From contig JAPPCR010000023.1 in NCBI GenBank assembly GCA_028875725.1, positions 248,001 to 312,000 on the forward strand: DNA of 64,000 bases, given 5' to 3'. The stretch comes from Acidobacteriota bacterium. GTDB taxonomy: Bacteria > Acidobacteriota > Thermoanaerobaculia > Multivoradales > Multivoraceae. Positions 52,840 through 60,829 of this stretch are shown here, one piece after another. Position 1 is the first letter of the stretch. Each line of letters begins with the position of its first letter. The translations under genes and the position numbers were made by a program. The notes beneath the pieces are model-generated. The model ran no database searches and had not been told where the DNA came from. It was given only the letters and a program-made list of their open reading frames with translations.

Positions 52840-55023
52840 GTGAGTACGTACCTCATCGGTCGCCGGTCTCTTAGAGCGGGTGGATGGGTCGTGGCCATGA
52901 TGGCCGTGACCGGGCCGGCAGCCGCCCAACCTTCCGCTACCGGCCCGTGCGAGCCGAACTCGGAGACTCTCTGTCTCCACGACGGCCGCTATGAGCTACA
53001 GGCGACCTGGTTGACCGGCGACGGGGGAAGCGGTGCGGCCAAAGTGGTGCCCGTAGGCACGAGCGACTCCGGGCTATTCAGGTTCTTTGACGCCGACAAC
53101 TGGGAGATCCTGATCAAGGTGCTGGATGGTTGCGCAGCCAATGGGCATCACTGGGTGTACGGCGCCTCGACCACGGACTTGGGCTACTCCATCCACGTAA
53201 CGGACACCAAGACAGGCGCTTTCAAGGAGTATGGGAACGAGCCCGGCCAACCGGCGCTGGCGATCACGGACGCGAAGGCGTTTCCGGCGGCCTGTGAGGA
53301 AGGTGTCGCGGCCGCGACTGCCTCCCTCGATTGGAAGCGCCGTGGTGGAGCCGGCATCGAGTTGGTCCCCCTTTCGACGGTCGACGAATCCGAATCAGGA
53401 TGTACCGGAACCAGTACATCGTTGTGCCTCGCGAACAACCGCTTCGCGGTAGCCGTCGACTGGTCCACGACAGGTGGTCGCGAGGGCACCGCGAGCGCGG
53501 TGCCCGGAGGAACCAACAACTCCGGCCTCTTCTACTTCTTCGAGCCAAACAACTGGGAGATGCTGATCAAGGTGCTGGACGGCTGCGCGATCAACGGTCA
53601 CTACTGGGTGTACTCCGCGGCCGCCACGGACCTTGGGCTCGACATCACAGTAACGGATACAGTTACCGGTGCGACCTGGACGTATGAGAAGAAGCCCGGT
53701 CCGCCTGCCCCAGCAGTTACGGAGAGCGCGGCGTTCCCCAGCAGCTGCGGAGCCCTCCCGCCCGCGCTGGTTAATCCGGGGTCCATCGGCGTCGAGTGGG
53801 GTATCTGGAGGACAGACGTAGCGTACGACAGCGTAGGTGGCGGCAGCTTCGTCGCTGACTTCGATCACGACGGCGACGACGACGTGTTACTTGTGCCCTC
53901 AGCCGCACCAGCCGAATCCGACCCCTCTCACGCTAGGGCCGGTGTCATCCTCACCAACAACGGGGACTACACCTTCACGGTTGCTCCGGGCGATCGGCCA
54001 CGCGGAGTGCATCCCCGGGAAGTCGTTATGGCGGACCTGGACGGCGACGGCAAGAACGACTTCTTCATCGCGGACCACGGCTACGACTTTCCGCCGTTCC
54101 CTGGTTGGCACAACCAACTGCTGCTGTGGACCGCCAACGGATACGTGGACGCGACCGACCGCCTCCCGGTGGACCCGACGGGTTTCACACACGCCGCCGC
54201 GGTCGGGGACATCGACGGAGACGGCGATGTAGACATCCTGGTGGCCAACAACCACGGCGAATGGATTCCTGGACCGTACTTTCTGATGAACGACGGCACA
54301 GGCAACTTCGAAGCTGATCCACGCAGGCTGCCCGACGCGCTCGACACCGATCATCGACGTTGGCCTTGGGCTGTCGAACTAGCGGATTTTGATGGTGATG
54401 GTCACCTGGATCTGCTAGCAGGCGCGAAGGAGTTCTTTGACGGCGGCTCCTTTGTGTACTGGGGTTCTAGCGAAGGGGAGTACCGAGACGAACATGTAAC
54501 GGTCTTGCCGACATCGGACTTTTTCGCGGCTTTCGGAGGAGCCGTGGTTATCTCTTCCGCCGTACACGACTTCAACGGGGATGGCCTGTTGGACGTCCTG
54601 TTCGGCGGATACGACCTGAGCTTCTCAGGCCGCGGGGTGCAACTGCTGGTGAACTCAGGTGATCGCACGTTCGTCGACGAGACGCCACGTCGGCTCGGGC
54701 CAAGCGCATGGTCCGCCAAGGAAGGTTGGCAGCCGGGACATCTCTTCTTCGATTTCAACGGCGACGGCACGGTGGACATCGTGCCGCAGGACTATGCCGA
54801 GGGCGCGAATGTGCTCGCGTGGCTAAACGACGGTACGGGGCACTACGCGGTTCTAAGAACCAGCGAGTTCGACGACCCCGATGCGCTGCGGCGCTTCGCG
54901 TGGGGTGTGGCCGTTCGCGTCGGCCGCCGGTTCAAATTCGTCGAGTTCTACGGCGACGGCACCTACTTGGGGGCGAACGCGGCGGTCGTCGTTGAAGGTG
55001 CCGCCATACGGCCCCGGTTCTGA
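52840..55023 (+). CDS. Secreted FG-GAP/VCBS-repeat protein with tandem N-terminal domain
   Basis: About 727 residues. A signal peptide (ends GPAAAQ) precedes two homologous domains of about 115 residues (about 38-150 and 190-305), each with LCL..R, SGLF.FF and NWE.LIKVLDGCA.NGH.WVY. FG-GAP repeats follow with six calcium-type motifs: DFDHDGDDD, DLDGDGKND, DIDGDGDVD, DFDGDGHLD, DFNGDGLLD and DFNGDGTVD (about 340-655), giving a beta-propeller. Probably extracellular, binding carbohydrate or protein. Start GTG 52840 opens the signal peptide; TAGGCT lies 10 nt before it. Upstream in-frame sequence is not protein-like. Confidence 0.8.
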   Translation: MSTYLIGRRSLRAGGWVVAMMAVTGPAAAQPSATGPCEPNSETLCLHDGRYELQATWLTGDGGSGAAKVVPVGTSDSGLFRFFDADNWEILIKVLDGCAANGHHWVYGASTTDLGYSIHVTDTKTGAFKEYGNEPGQPALAITDAKAFPAACEEGVAAATASLDWKRRGGAGIELVPLSTVDESESGCTGTSTSLCLANNRFAVAVDWSTTGGREGTASAVPGGTNNSGLFYFFEPNNWEMLIKVLDGCAINGHYWVYSAAATDLGLDITVTDTVTGATWTYEKKPGPPAPAVTESAAFPSSCGALPPALVNPGSIGVEWGIWRTDVAYDSVGGGSFVADFDHDGDDDVLLVPSAAPAESDPSHARAGVILTNNGDYTFTVAPGDRPRGVHPREVVMADLDGDGKNDFFIADHGYDFPPFPGWHNQLLLWTANGYVDATDRLPVDPTGFTHAAAVGDIDGDGDVDILVANNHGEWIPGPYFLMNDGTGNFEADPRRLPDALDTDHRRWPWAVELADFDGDGHLDLLAGAKEFFDGGSFVYWGSSEGEYRDEHVTVLPTSDFFAAFGGAVVISSAVHDFNGDGLLDVLFGGYDLSFSGRGVQLLVNSGDRTFVDETPRRLGPSAWSAKEGWQPGHLFFDFNGDGTVDIVPQDYAEGANVLAWLNDGTGHYAVLRTSEFDDPDALRRFAWGVAVRVGRRFKFVEFYGDGTYLGANAAVVVEGAAIRPRF

Positions 55024-55136
55024 AGGCGCTCGACAGCCGCTTGCGGCTCGGCTCAGGACTGCCTCGCCAACAGCGGTCGGCAGGACGGGCACCGCAGGAG
55101 GCCAGAACGGACCTTCCCGGGACCGCAAGCGCAAGT

Positions 55137-55661
55137 TCAGTCCCGCCCGTTGGCCCGATCCTCAATGGCCTGACAGGCATCCATCAACACGCCAAACGGC
55201 TCCGCTTCGTCGAGTAGCCACCCACCCTCCACCATCCGCGCGTAGTCGTCGGCCAAGGCCGACAGCGCGCCTCCAGCGGGAACGAGCCGCAAGCCGCCGG
55301 TCACTGCCGCTCCGTAGTCCACCCAGTTGCCCGACGCGTCCTTCGCTCGGAAGAACGCGGCCTTGTGTGCCGCAACCTCCTCCGCGATCCTGCGGTCCGC
55401 CAGGGCGCTGGTCACGACACCGGACTCGTCGAGCCGCACGAGATCGTGCCAATGCCGGGCGAACCCATCGCCGCGCCCCCGCCGCTGCACACAGTACACA
55501 TGCGCCGCCGTTGCCTTCTCCCAGAACGTACGCTCCGCCTGCAAGACCCGGGGCTTCGCCGTCGGAAACTCCACGCCCGGCACATGGTCCGCCGCGTCGC
55601 AGCGAACCCCCATCGCCGCATTGGGCTCCCCGGTCGCCCGGCCACCGAACTCGAGCTTCAC
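55137..55661 (-). CDS. AbiEii-type toxin, C-terminal part (frameshifted)
   Basis: 174 residues from GTG 55661. The opening KLEFGGRATGEP and TFWEKATAAHVYC..., HWHDLVRL and FFRAKDASGNWVDYG are typical of the second half of AbiEii nucleotidyltransferase toxins. Extending the frame upstream through 55661 reads DYGRPEVKLEFG, the expected continuous family sequence, so this is the same gene as the next feature, interrupted by a one-base shift. As it stands, translation would need reinitiation at GTGA. Confidence 0.75.
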   Translation of the reverse strand: MKLEFGGRATGEPNAAMGVRCDAADHVPGVEFPTAKPRVLQAERTFWEKATAAHVYCVQRRGRGDGFARHWHDLVRLDESGVVTSALADRRIAEEVAAHKAAFFRAKDASGNWVDYGAAVTGGLRLVPAGGALSALADDYARMVEGGWLLDEAEPFGVLMDACQAIEDRANGRD

Positions 55662-56149
55662 TTCCGGCCGCCCGTAGTCCGTACCTCCTGCAACGCGGCG
55701 TACCGGATGACCACGTCGCCGCCTTCAACCGCGACCTTTCCGCCCGGCTCGACGACCTGCAACGACCGAGCGAGCGTCGGCGCGGCGACTTCGTGTAACC
55801 AGGTGCTCAGAGCACGACCCACGGCCTTGGTCCACCGCTTCTCCTGACTCCGGCTTGGCGGCAGCGCATCCGGGTGATCGCGGACCAACTCCGGCGCAAG
55901 CGCTCGAATGTCGTAGCTGAGGTCGATGTCCTGCGAGAAACGGCGAATGGCGCCGTAGGCCTTGGACAGGGACGTACCGCCCTTGAAGACGAGCGGCGCC
56001 CCGAGCGGGCCGGCGAACAGGGTTTTGAGCGACCACACGACCCAGATGTCCTTCTCCAGCAGATAGGCGGGCCGGCCCGATGCGCTTGCCGCGACATCGA
56101 GCACTTCCCGGCGATCGTCGAAGGTCAGCTCCAGATACCGCTCAGCCAT
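55658..56149 (-). CDS. AbiEii-type toxin, N-terminal part (frameshifted)
   Basis: 163 residues. The nucleotidyltransferase core is visible as FKGGTSLSKAYGAI with RFSQDIDLSYD (GS-x-D-x-D class), preceded by the LEKDIWVVWSLKTLF helix. AbiEii adds nucleotides to tRNA and stops growth. After VVIRYAALQEV the frame diverges and stops within eight codons, while the conserved continuation is in the next frame. The start overlaps the AbiEi stop by 8 nt, so toxin and antitoxin are coupled. Either a real lesion or a sequencing error. Confidence 0.8.
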   Translation of the reverse strand: MAERYLELTFDDRREVLDVAASASGRPAYLLEKDIWVVWSLKTLFAGPLGAPLVFKGGTSLSKAYGAIRRFSQDIDLSYDIRALAPELVRDHPDALPPSRSQEKRWTKAVGRALSTWLHEVAAPTLARSLQVVEPGGKVAVEGGDVVIRYAALQEVRTTGGRK

Positions 56150-56735
56150 GGGCCACTGCGTTCACCGGCCCGGCCAACCACCCCGGCATCTGCGCGCTCA
56201 CGCTGCCGAGTTCCCGGCGCTCCTCCTCGCTCAACCGTTCCCGCACCAGCCCCGTCGCTTCACCAGCCCGGTCGCGCCCGAGCCAGGCGAGCGCCCGGAC
56301 CGCCTCACCGGCACGCCGGCCGGCCAGCGCCAATTGCCACGGCGGCGCATGGCGCAACTCGACCCGCTCGCGGCCAAGCGTCAGCGTTCGGCTGGGCCCC
56401 GACGTCAGAAAGACGCGCCTGACGGGCACCTGCCCGGTGAGGCCGAGCACGTTCGCCGCCATCGCGCCGCTGTTCGCGATCCGCTCCCCGCGCGCGGCCG
56501 CGAGTGCCGTGACTGTCTTCTCGACAGACGGCGCGCGGCGGCCGAAACGGCTCTCTACGGGTAGAACATACACACCACGCCCCGCCCGCAGCAGCGCGCC
56601 GCGCCGCACCAGACGCGACAGGGCCTGGTCGATCGCCGCCCGACTGCCGAGGTGCAACAGCCCCTTCGCCAGCACCGGGGCACCTTCCGGCTGTTCTTCC
56701 GCGTACCGCAGTACCGTTTCGCTCAATCGTTCCAT
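56142..56735 (-). CDS. AbiEi-type antitoxin (DUF6088-like)
   Basis: 197 residues. An N-terminal winged helix (LGSRAAIDQALSRLVRRGALLRAGRGVYVLP, in short family blocks) is followed by the AbiEi C-terminal domain (RIANSGAMAANVLGLTGQVP, VRRVFLTSGPSRTLTLGRE). AbiEi represses its own operon and neutralises AbiEii in type IV toxin-antitoxin systems. Start ATG 56735 has GAGAGG upstream. A promoter with an inverted repeat over its -10 sits 25-50 nt upstream, as expected for autorepression. First gene of the pair. Confidence 0.85.
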   Translation of the reverse strand: MERLSETVLRYAEEQPEGAPVLAKGLLHLGSRAAIDQALSRLVRRGALLRAGRGVYVLPVESRFGRRAPSVEKTVTALAAARGERIANSGAMAANVLGLTGQVPVRRVFLTSGPSRTLTLGRERVELRHAPPWQLALAGRRAGEAVRALAWLGRDRAGEATGLVRERLSEEERRELGSVSAQMPGWLAGPVNAVAHG

Positions 56736-56749
56736 GGCGAACACCTCTC

Positions 56750-56788
56750 GACTGTCGGAACTTTATCTCTTTTTCTGACAGTCTTCAA
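56750..56788 (-). promoter_or_regulatory. abiE promoter with overlapping operator
   Basis: On the minus strand TTGAAG (56788-56783), 17 nt, TAAAGT (56765-56760) form a sigma-70-type promoter. The arms GACTGTCAGAA (56783-56773) and TTCCGACAGTC (56760-56750) are inverted repeats matching at 10 of 11 positions with a 12-nt spacer, framing the -10. This is a likely binding site for the AbiEi antitoxin. Confidence 0.7.
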
Positions 56789-56881
56789 AGAGTCGGCGAA
56801 CGAGGAATCACGCCGGAGTCATCGCTTCGAGACGCGTCGGCCGTCAGGGCGGCCGCGCTTCGGCGTACGCCGGACAGGCCT

Positions 56882-57571
56882 CTAGTCCAGCGGCTCCTCT
56901 TCCCGCCATGCCGACTTGCCGTCCGCGTAGTGCTCTCGCTTCCAGATCGGCACTTCTGCCTTGAGACGCTCCAGGGCGAGGCGGTTCACCTCGTAGGCCT
57001 GACGCCGGTGGGCAGAAGCAGTCGCGATGACTACGCTCGCATCGCCTACTTCGAGCGTGCCCAAGCCGTGGACGATCTCTACCCGAGTTCCCGGCTCCGC
57101 CGCCTCGAGCTCGCTAACGATCCGTTCGAGGCGCCTCTCCGCCATCGCCGGGTACGCGGAGTAGTTGATCCGCTCGACCGGCCGTCCGCCGAAGGAGTTG
57201 CGGACGTTGCCGACGAATACGACCACCGCTCCCTTGCGCGCGTCCTCTACGCCGGCGCGTACCGCCGACACCGTGGCCGCGTCGACGGCGCCGTCCCGCA
57301 GCCGGCGGGCGCCGGCGCCGCATGAGCCGCCGGAAACCGGGGGCAGGAGAGCCACTTCCGCGCCGTCGTGAAGCGGGACCGTCCGGTCCCCGGCGACTTC
57401 CCCGTCGACGGCGACCGCCAGCCGCGGCCAAAGGGCTTCCAGACCCGGATACGCCGCCGTCAGGCGCTCGACCAGGTCGGCGACCGTGCTGCCGTCCGGG
57501 AGGTCGTGTTCCGTCTCGGCGCTGCCTACAGCGTCCAGCGCGGTGGCGAAGCTCAGCACCCGTACGATCAA
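56882..57571 (-). CDS. MoaD-MoaE fusion (molybdopterin synthase)
   Basis: 229 residues joining both subunits of molybdopterin synthase. Residues 1-82 are MoaD, ending LLPPVSGG; Gly81-Gly82 would be the C-terminus of a free MoaD, where sulfur is carried as a thiocarboxylate. Residues about 95-229 are MoaE with VVFVGNVRNSFGG, HGLGTLEVGDASV, SAHRRQAYEVNRLALE and the catalytic lysine in PIWKREHYADG. A free Gly-Gly end needs cleavage between the two parts; the Mycobacterium MoaX fusion is known to be cleaved in this way. Divergent from the HAD gene. Confidence 0.9.
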   Translation of the reverse strand: MIVRVLSFATALDAVGSAETEHDLPDGSTVADLVERLTAAYPGLEALWPRLAVAVDGEVAGDRTVPLHDGAEVALLPPVSGGSCGAGARRLRDGAVDAATVSAVRAGVEDARKGAVVVFVGNVRNSFGGRPVERINYSAYPAMAERRLERIVSELEAAEPGTRVEIVHGLGTLEVGDASVVIATASAHRRQAYEVNRLALERLKAEVPIWKREHYADGKSAWREEEPLD

Positions 57572-57628
57572 GATGGGAAAGGCTAACAGGGCGGATAGTC
57601 TCCGCGCCTACGCTGGAACTCCGGCTAC

Positions 57629-58336
57629 ATGATGCGGCTCCTGCTCTTCGACATCGACGGCACCCTGGTACGGTGCGGCCCTCAGATCGGGCCCATCTTC
57701 ATGGGCGCGCTCAAGCGCACCTTCGGCCAGACGGGCAACGTCCGCGCCTACGACTTCGGCGGCAGAACGGACACGGAGGCGGTGATCGACCTGATGACCG
57801 AGGCCGGCCTGCCGCGCGACGAGGTCGAAGGCCGCCTGGGCGAGGTGCGTTCCCACTACAGCCACCTGCTCGAGCGGCTCGACCCGGACCAGATGAGGCT
57901 ACTGCCCGGCGTCGTCGAGCTGCTCGAGGAGTTGGCAGCCGCCGAGGACACCTGCGTTGCCCTGCTCACCGGCAACTGGGAGATCGGCGCGCGGGCCAAG
58001 CTCGAACCCTTCGGCCTGAACCGCTTCTTCGACTTCGGCGCGTTCGGCGAGGACGGCGTCCGGCGCAATGAGCTGGTGCCTGTCGCCGTCGAACGGGCCG
58101 CCCGGCGTATCGGCGCCGCACCGGAGCCGAGCAACGTCGTCATCATCGGCGACACGGTCCGCGACATCGCCTGCGGCGATGCCCATGGCGTCCCGGTGCT
58201 GGCCGTGGCAACCGGCTTCACGCCCGACCACCGACTGGAAGAAGCAGGCGCCCGCTGGGTCGTGCCGGACCTCCGCCACGCCTCGGTGCGGGAGATTCTC
58301 CTCGACGGGCACGGCCGCGCGCGGCGGACGCCATGA
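57629..58336 (+). CDS. HAD-family phosphatase
   Basis: 235 residues. Motif I LLFDIDGTLVR at the start, motif II LLTGNWEIG (threonine near 110), motif III lysine region and motif IV VVIIGDTVRDIACG with the Mg-binding aspartates near 170. The alpha-helical cap between residues 15 and 85 makes it a subfamily I member like phosphoglycolate phosphatase. Substrate unknown. The last codons overlap the ygfZ start (ATGA), so the two are translationally coupled. Confidence 0.9.
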   Translation: MMRLLLFDIDGTLVRCGPQIGPIFMGALKRTFGQTGNVRAYDFGGRTDTEAVIDLMTEAGLPRDEVEGRLGEVRSHYSHLLERLDPDQMRLLPGVVELLEELAAAEDTCVALLTGNWEIGARAKLEPFGLNRFFDFGAFGEDGVRRNELVPVAVERAARRIGAAPEPSNVVIIGDTVRDIACGDAHGVPVLAVATGFTPDHRLEEAGARWVVPDLRHASVREILLDGHGRARRTP

Positions 58337-59307
58337 GCTTCGAACGCGACGTCGAACTGCTCACCACCGAAGCCGCCCTGTGCGAGCCCGTCCCGGCTTC
58401 CCGGCTGGAACTCATGGGTCCCGACCGCGAGCGGTTCTTCGGCGGCATGGTGACCGCGGCCATCGAAGGCCTCGAACCCGGCACCGGCCGCTTCGGCTTC
58501 ATCACCGACGTCCGCGGCCGCATTCTCGCCAGCGCCGCCGTGCTGACACTCGATGACCGTCTGTGGCTGGAGATCCCGAAGGGCCGGGGCAGGACGATCA
58601 TCGAGCACCTGGAGAAGTACATCGTCACCGACCAGGTCGAGATCCTGCCGCTCGGCGACATGGCCTCCGTCAGGGTCGCCGGGCCGAAGAGCGCTGAGGC
58701 TCTGGCCGATCTCGGCGCCTCGGCGGCCCGCGACCTGACCGAGCCCTGGAGCCACACCCAGGCAGAACTCCTCGACCATCAGGCTCGCCTCGTCCGCGAG
58801 GGCAATAGCCCGGCGCCCGCCTTCTCCCTATGGCAGTCCTCGGCGATCGCACCCTTGATGGCGGACGACCTGGCCGAAGCAGGCCTGCAGCGGGTCGGCC
58901 GCGAGGCGACCGAGGCCCTCCGCATCGAACACGGCCACCCGCTATGGGGCGTCGACTACGACGACGCCAACCTGCCCCCGGAGACCGGCATCGAAGACGC
59001 CGTCGACTTCGAGAAGGGCTGCTACCTCGGCCAGGAGATCGTCGCCCGCATCCACTATCGCGGCCAGCCTGCCCGCCGCATGTGTCGGCTCGTCTTCGAG
59101 CCCGGGCACATTCCGGCCGCAGGGACCGAGATCGAGTTCGACGGCCGAAGCGCCGGTACGGTCACCAGCATCTCCCCGTCGCCGCGCCACGACGCCGCCA
59201 TCGGCCTCGCCCTGCTGCCGCGACGGGTCATGGAGGCCCAGCCCGACGCGAGGGTGAAGGTCGACGGTCGGAACGTCTCGTTCGAACCGTTGGCGCCCGA
59301 AACCTAG
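58333..59307 (+). CDS. ygfZ: Folate-binding protein YgfZ
   Basis: 324 residues of the GcvT-like fold. The family signature is KGCYLGQEIVARIHYRGQ near residue 230, with the conserved Cys. GPDRERFFGGMVTAAI and GRFGFITDVRGRILA form the N-terminal folate-binding part. YgfZ (IBA57-like) helps maintain certain Fe-S enzymes, including the methylthiotransferase MiaB. It overlaps the HAD gene by 4 nt and converges on the CysO-MoeZ fusion gene 9 nt away, placing it among sulfur-transfer genes. Confidence 0.93.
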   Translation: MSFERDVELLTTEAALCEPVPASRLELMGPDRERFFGGMVTAAIEGLEPGTGRFGFITDVRGRILASAAVLTLDDRLWLEIPKGRGRTIIEHLEKYIVTDQVEILPLGDMASVRVAGPKSAEALADLGASAARDLTEPWSHTQAELLDHQARLVREGNSPAPAFSLWQSSAIAPLMADDLAEAGLQRVGREATEALRIEHGHPLWGVDYDDANLPPETGIEDAVDFEKGCYLGQEIVARIHYRGQPARRMCRLVFEPGHIPAAGTEIEFDGRSAGTVTSISPSPRHDAAIGLALLPRRVMEAQPDARVKVDGRNVSFEPLAPET

Positions 59308-59316
59308 GCCGTTCCC

Positions 59317-60792
59317 TCAGTACCGCGGCAACGACGGATCCACCTCCACCGCCCACGCATCAATCCCGCCGGCCAGGTTGTAAGCCTGCGGGAAGCCGTT
59401 GTCGCGGAGGATGTTCGTCGCCCGGGTCGACCGCGGGCCGTGGTGGCAGTGGACGACCCAGAGCTTCGAAGGGTCGAGTTCGGCGAGCCGGCCTTCGAGT
59501 TCGGCAACCGGGATCAGGGTCGAGCCGTCGATCCGGCAGATCGCGTACTCCTGCGGGCCCCGGACGTCGAGGATGCTGAAGTTGCGGCCATCGTTCATCC
59601 AGGACTGGACCTGGGTCGGAGTCACGTCAATCAGGTCGTTGAGCGCCGGTTCCTCGGCGACGGCGGGAACGCCGCAGAACTGCTCGTAGTCGATCAGCTC
59701 GGTCTGGGTCGGGTTCTCGGAGCAAATGGGGCAGTCCGGGTTCTTGCGCAGCTTCAGTTCGCGGAAGCTCATGCGCAGGGCGTCGAACAGGAGCAGACGG
59801 CCGATCAGGGGATCGCCCTGGCCGATGATCAGCTTGATCACCTCGTTCGCCTGCAGGCTGCCGATGATGCCGGGCAGCACGCCGAGGACGCCGCCCTCGG
59901 CGCATGAGGGGACGAGTCCCGGCGGCGGCGGCTCGGCGAACAGGCAGCGGTAGCAGGGACCCTTGGCGCCCCAGAACACGGACACCTGGCCCTCGAAGCG
60001 GAAGATCGACCCGTAGACGTTCGGCTTGCCGAGCAGGACGCATGCGTCGTTGACCAGGTAGCGGGTCGGGAAGTTGTCCGTGCCGTCGACGATCACGTCG
60101 TAGTCCTCGAAGATCTCGAGCGCGTTGCTCGAGTCGAGCAGCACCGGGTGCGGCGTGAGTTCGATGTGAGGGTTCACCTCGTGCAGGCGCTCGACCGCGG
60201 CGTCGAGCTTGGGCCGGCCGACGTCCGCGTTGCTGTACAGCAACTGCCGGTGCAGGTTCGATTCGTCGACGACGTCGAAGTCGACCAGGCCGAGGCGGCC
60301 GACGCCCGCCGCGGCCAGGTACATGCCGACCGGCGAGCCGAGCCCGCCGGTGCCGATCATCAGCACCTTGGCCTGCTTGAGCTTCAACTGCCCCTCGGAA
60401 CCGACCTCGGGCATGATGAGGTGGCGGCTGTAGCGGAGGATCTCCTCCGGGTTCAGCTCGGTCGCGGTCGATTGCGTCGCGGTCGACTCCGCCGCGGCCG
60501 GCGGCGGTTCCGCCACCGCACCGCCGGCGATCGACGGGATGATCGCAAGCGTCGCGTCGCCGTTGATCGGCGTCGCCTCGCGCTCCAGGTAGCGCACGTC
60601 CTCGTCGTTCAGGAACAGGTTGACGAAGGTGCGCAGCTTGCCGTCGTCACCGAACAGGTGGGGCCGCAGCCCTTCGTAGCGGGTGACGAGCTGTTCCATC
60701 GCCTCGCCGACCGTCGCGGCGGCCACCGCCACCTCGGACTGTTCGTCGGCGAAGCCCCGCAGGGGCGTGGGAATCTGTATGAGTACGGTCAT
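59317..60792 (-). CDS. CysO-MoeZ fusion: ubiquitin-like sulfur carrier, E1-like adenylyltransferase and rhodanese
   Basis: 491 residues in three parts. Residues 1-91 are a MoaD/CysO-like carrier ending IPSIAGG (Gly90-Gly91). After an Ala/Thr/Pro linker (about 92-112) comes the MoeB/ThiF domain with nucleotide loop MIGTGGLGSPVG (146-155), zinc cysteines CYRC (279, 282) and CPIC (354, 357) and the catalytic Cys in PSCAEGG (296). Residues about 385-491 are a rhodanese with the sulfur-carrying Cys449 in VVHCHHGPRST. It would adenylate and sulfurate the carrier for cysteine synthesis. GGAG precedes ATG 60792; mec and cysM lie upstream in the same operon. Confidence 0.92.
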   Translation of the reverse strand: MTVLIQIPTPLRGFADEQSEVAVAAATVGEAMEQLVTRYEGLRPHLFGDDGKLRTFVNLFLNDEDVRYLEREATPINGDATLAIIPSIAGGAVAEPPPAAAESTATQSTATELNPEEILRYSRHLIMPEVGSEGQLKLKQAKVLMIGTGGLGSPVGMYLAAAGVGRLGLVDFDVVDESNLHRQLLYSNADVGRPKLDAAVERLHEVNPHIELTPHPVLLDSSNALEIFEDYDVIVDGTDNFPTRYLVNDACVLLGKPNVYGSIFRFEGQVSVFWGAKGPCYRCLFAEPPPPGLVPSCAEGGVLGVLPGIIGSLQANEVIKLIIGQGDPLIGRLLLFDALRMSFRELKLRKNPDCPICSENPTQTELIDYEQFCGVPAVAEEPALNDLIDVTPTQVQSWMNDGRNFSILDVRGPQEYAICRIDGSTLIPVAELEGRLAELDPSKLWVVHCHHGPRSTRATNILRDNGFPQAYNLAGGIDAWAVEVDPSLPRY

Positions 60793-60829
60793 CGTCGGTC
60801 TCCGTGGGACTCTTCGGTTCTAGTCGTGT

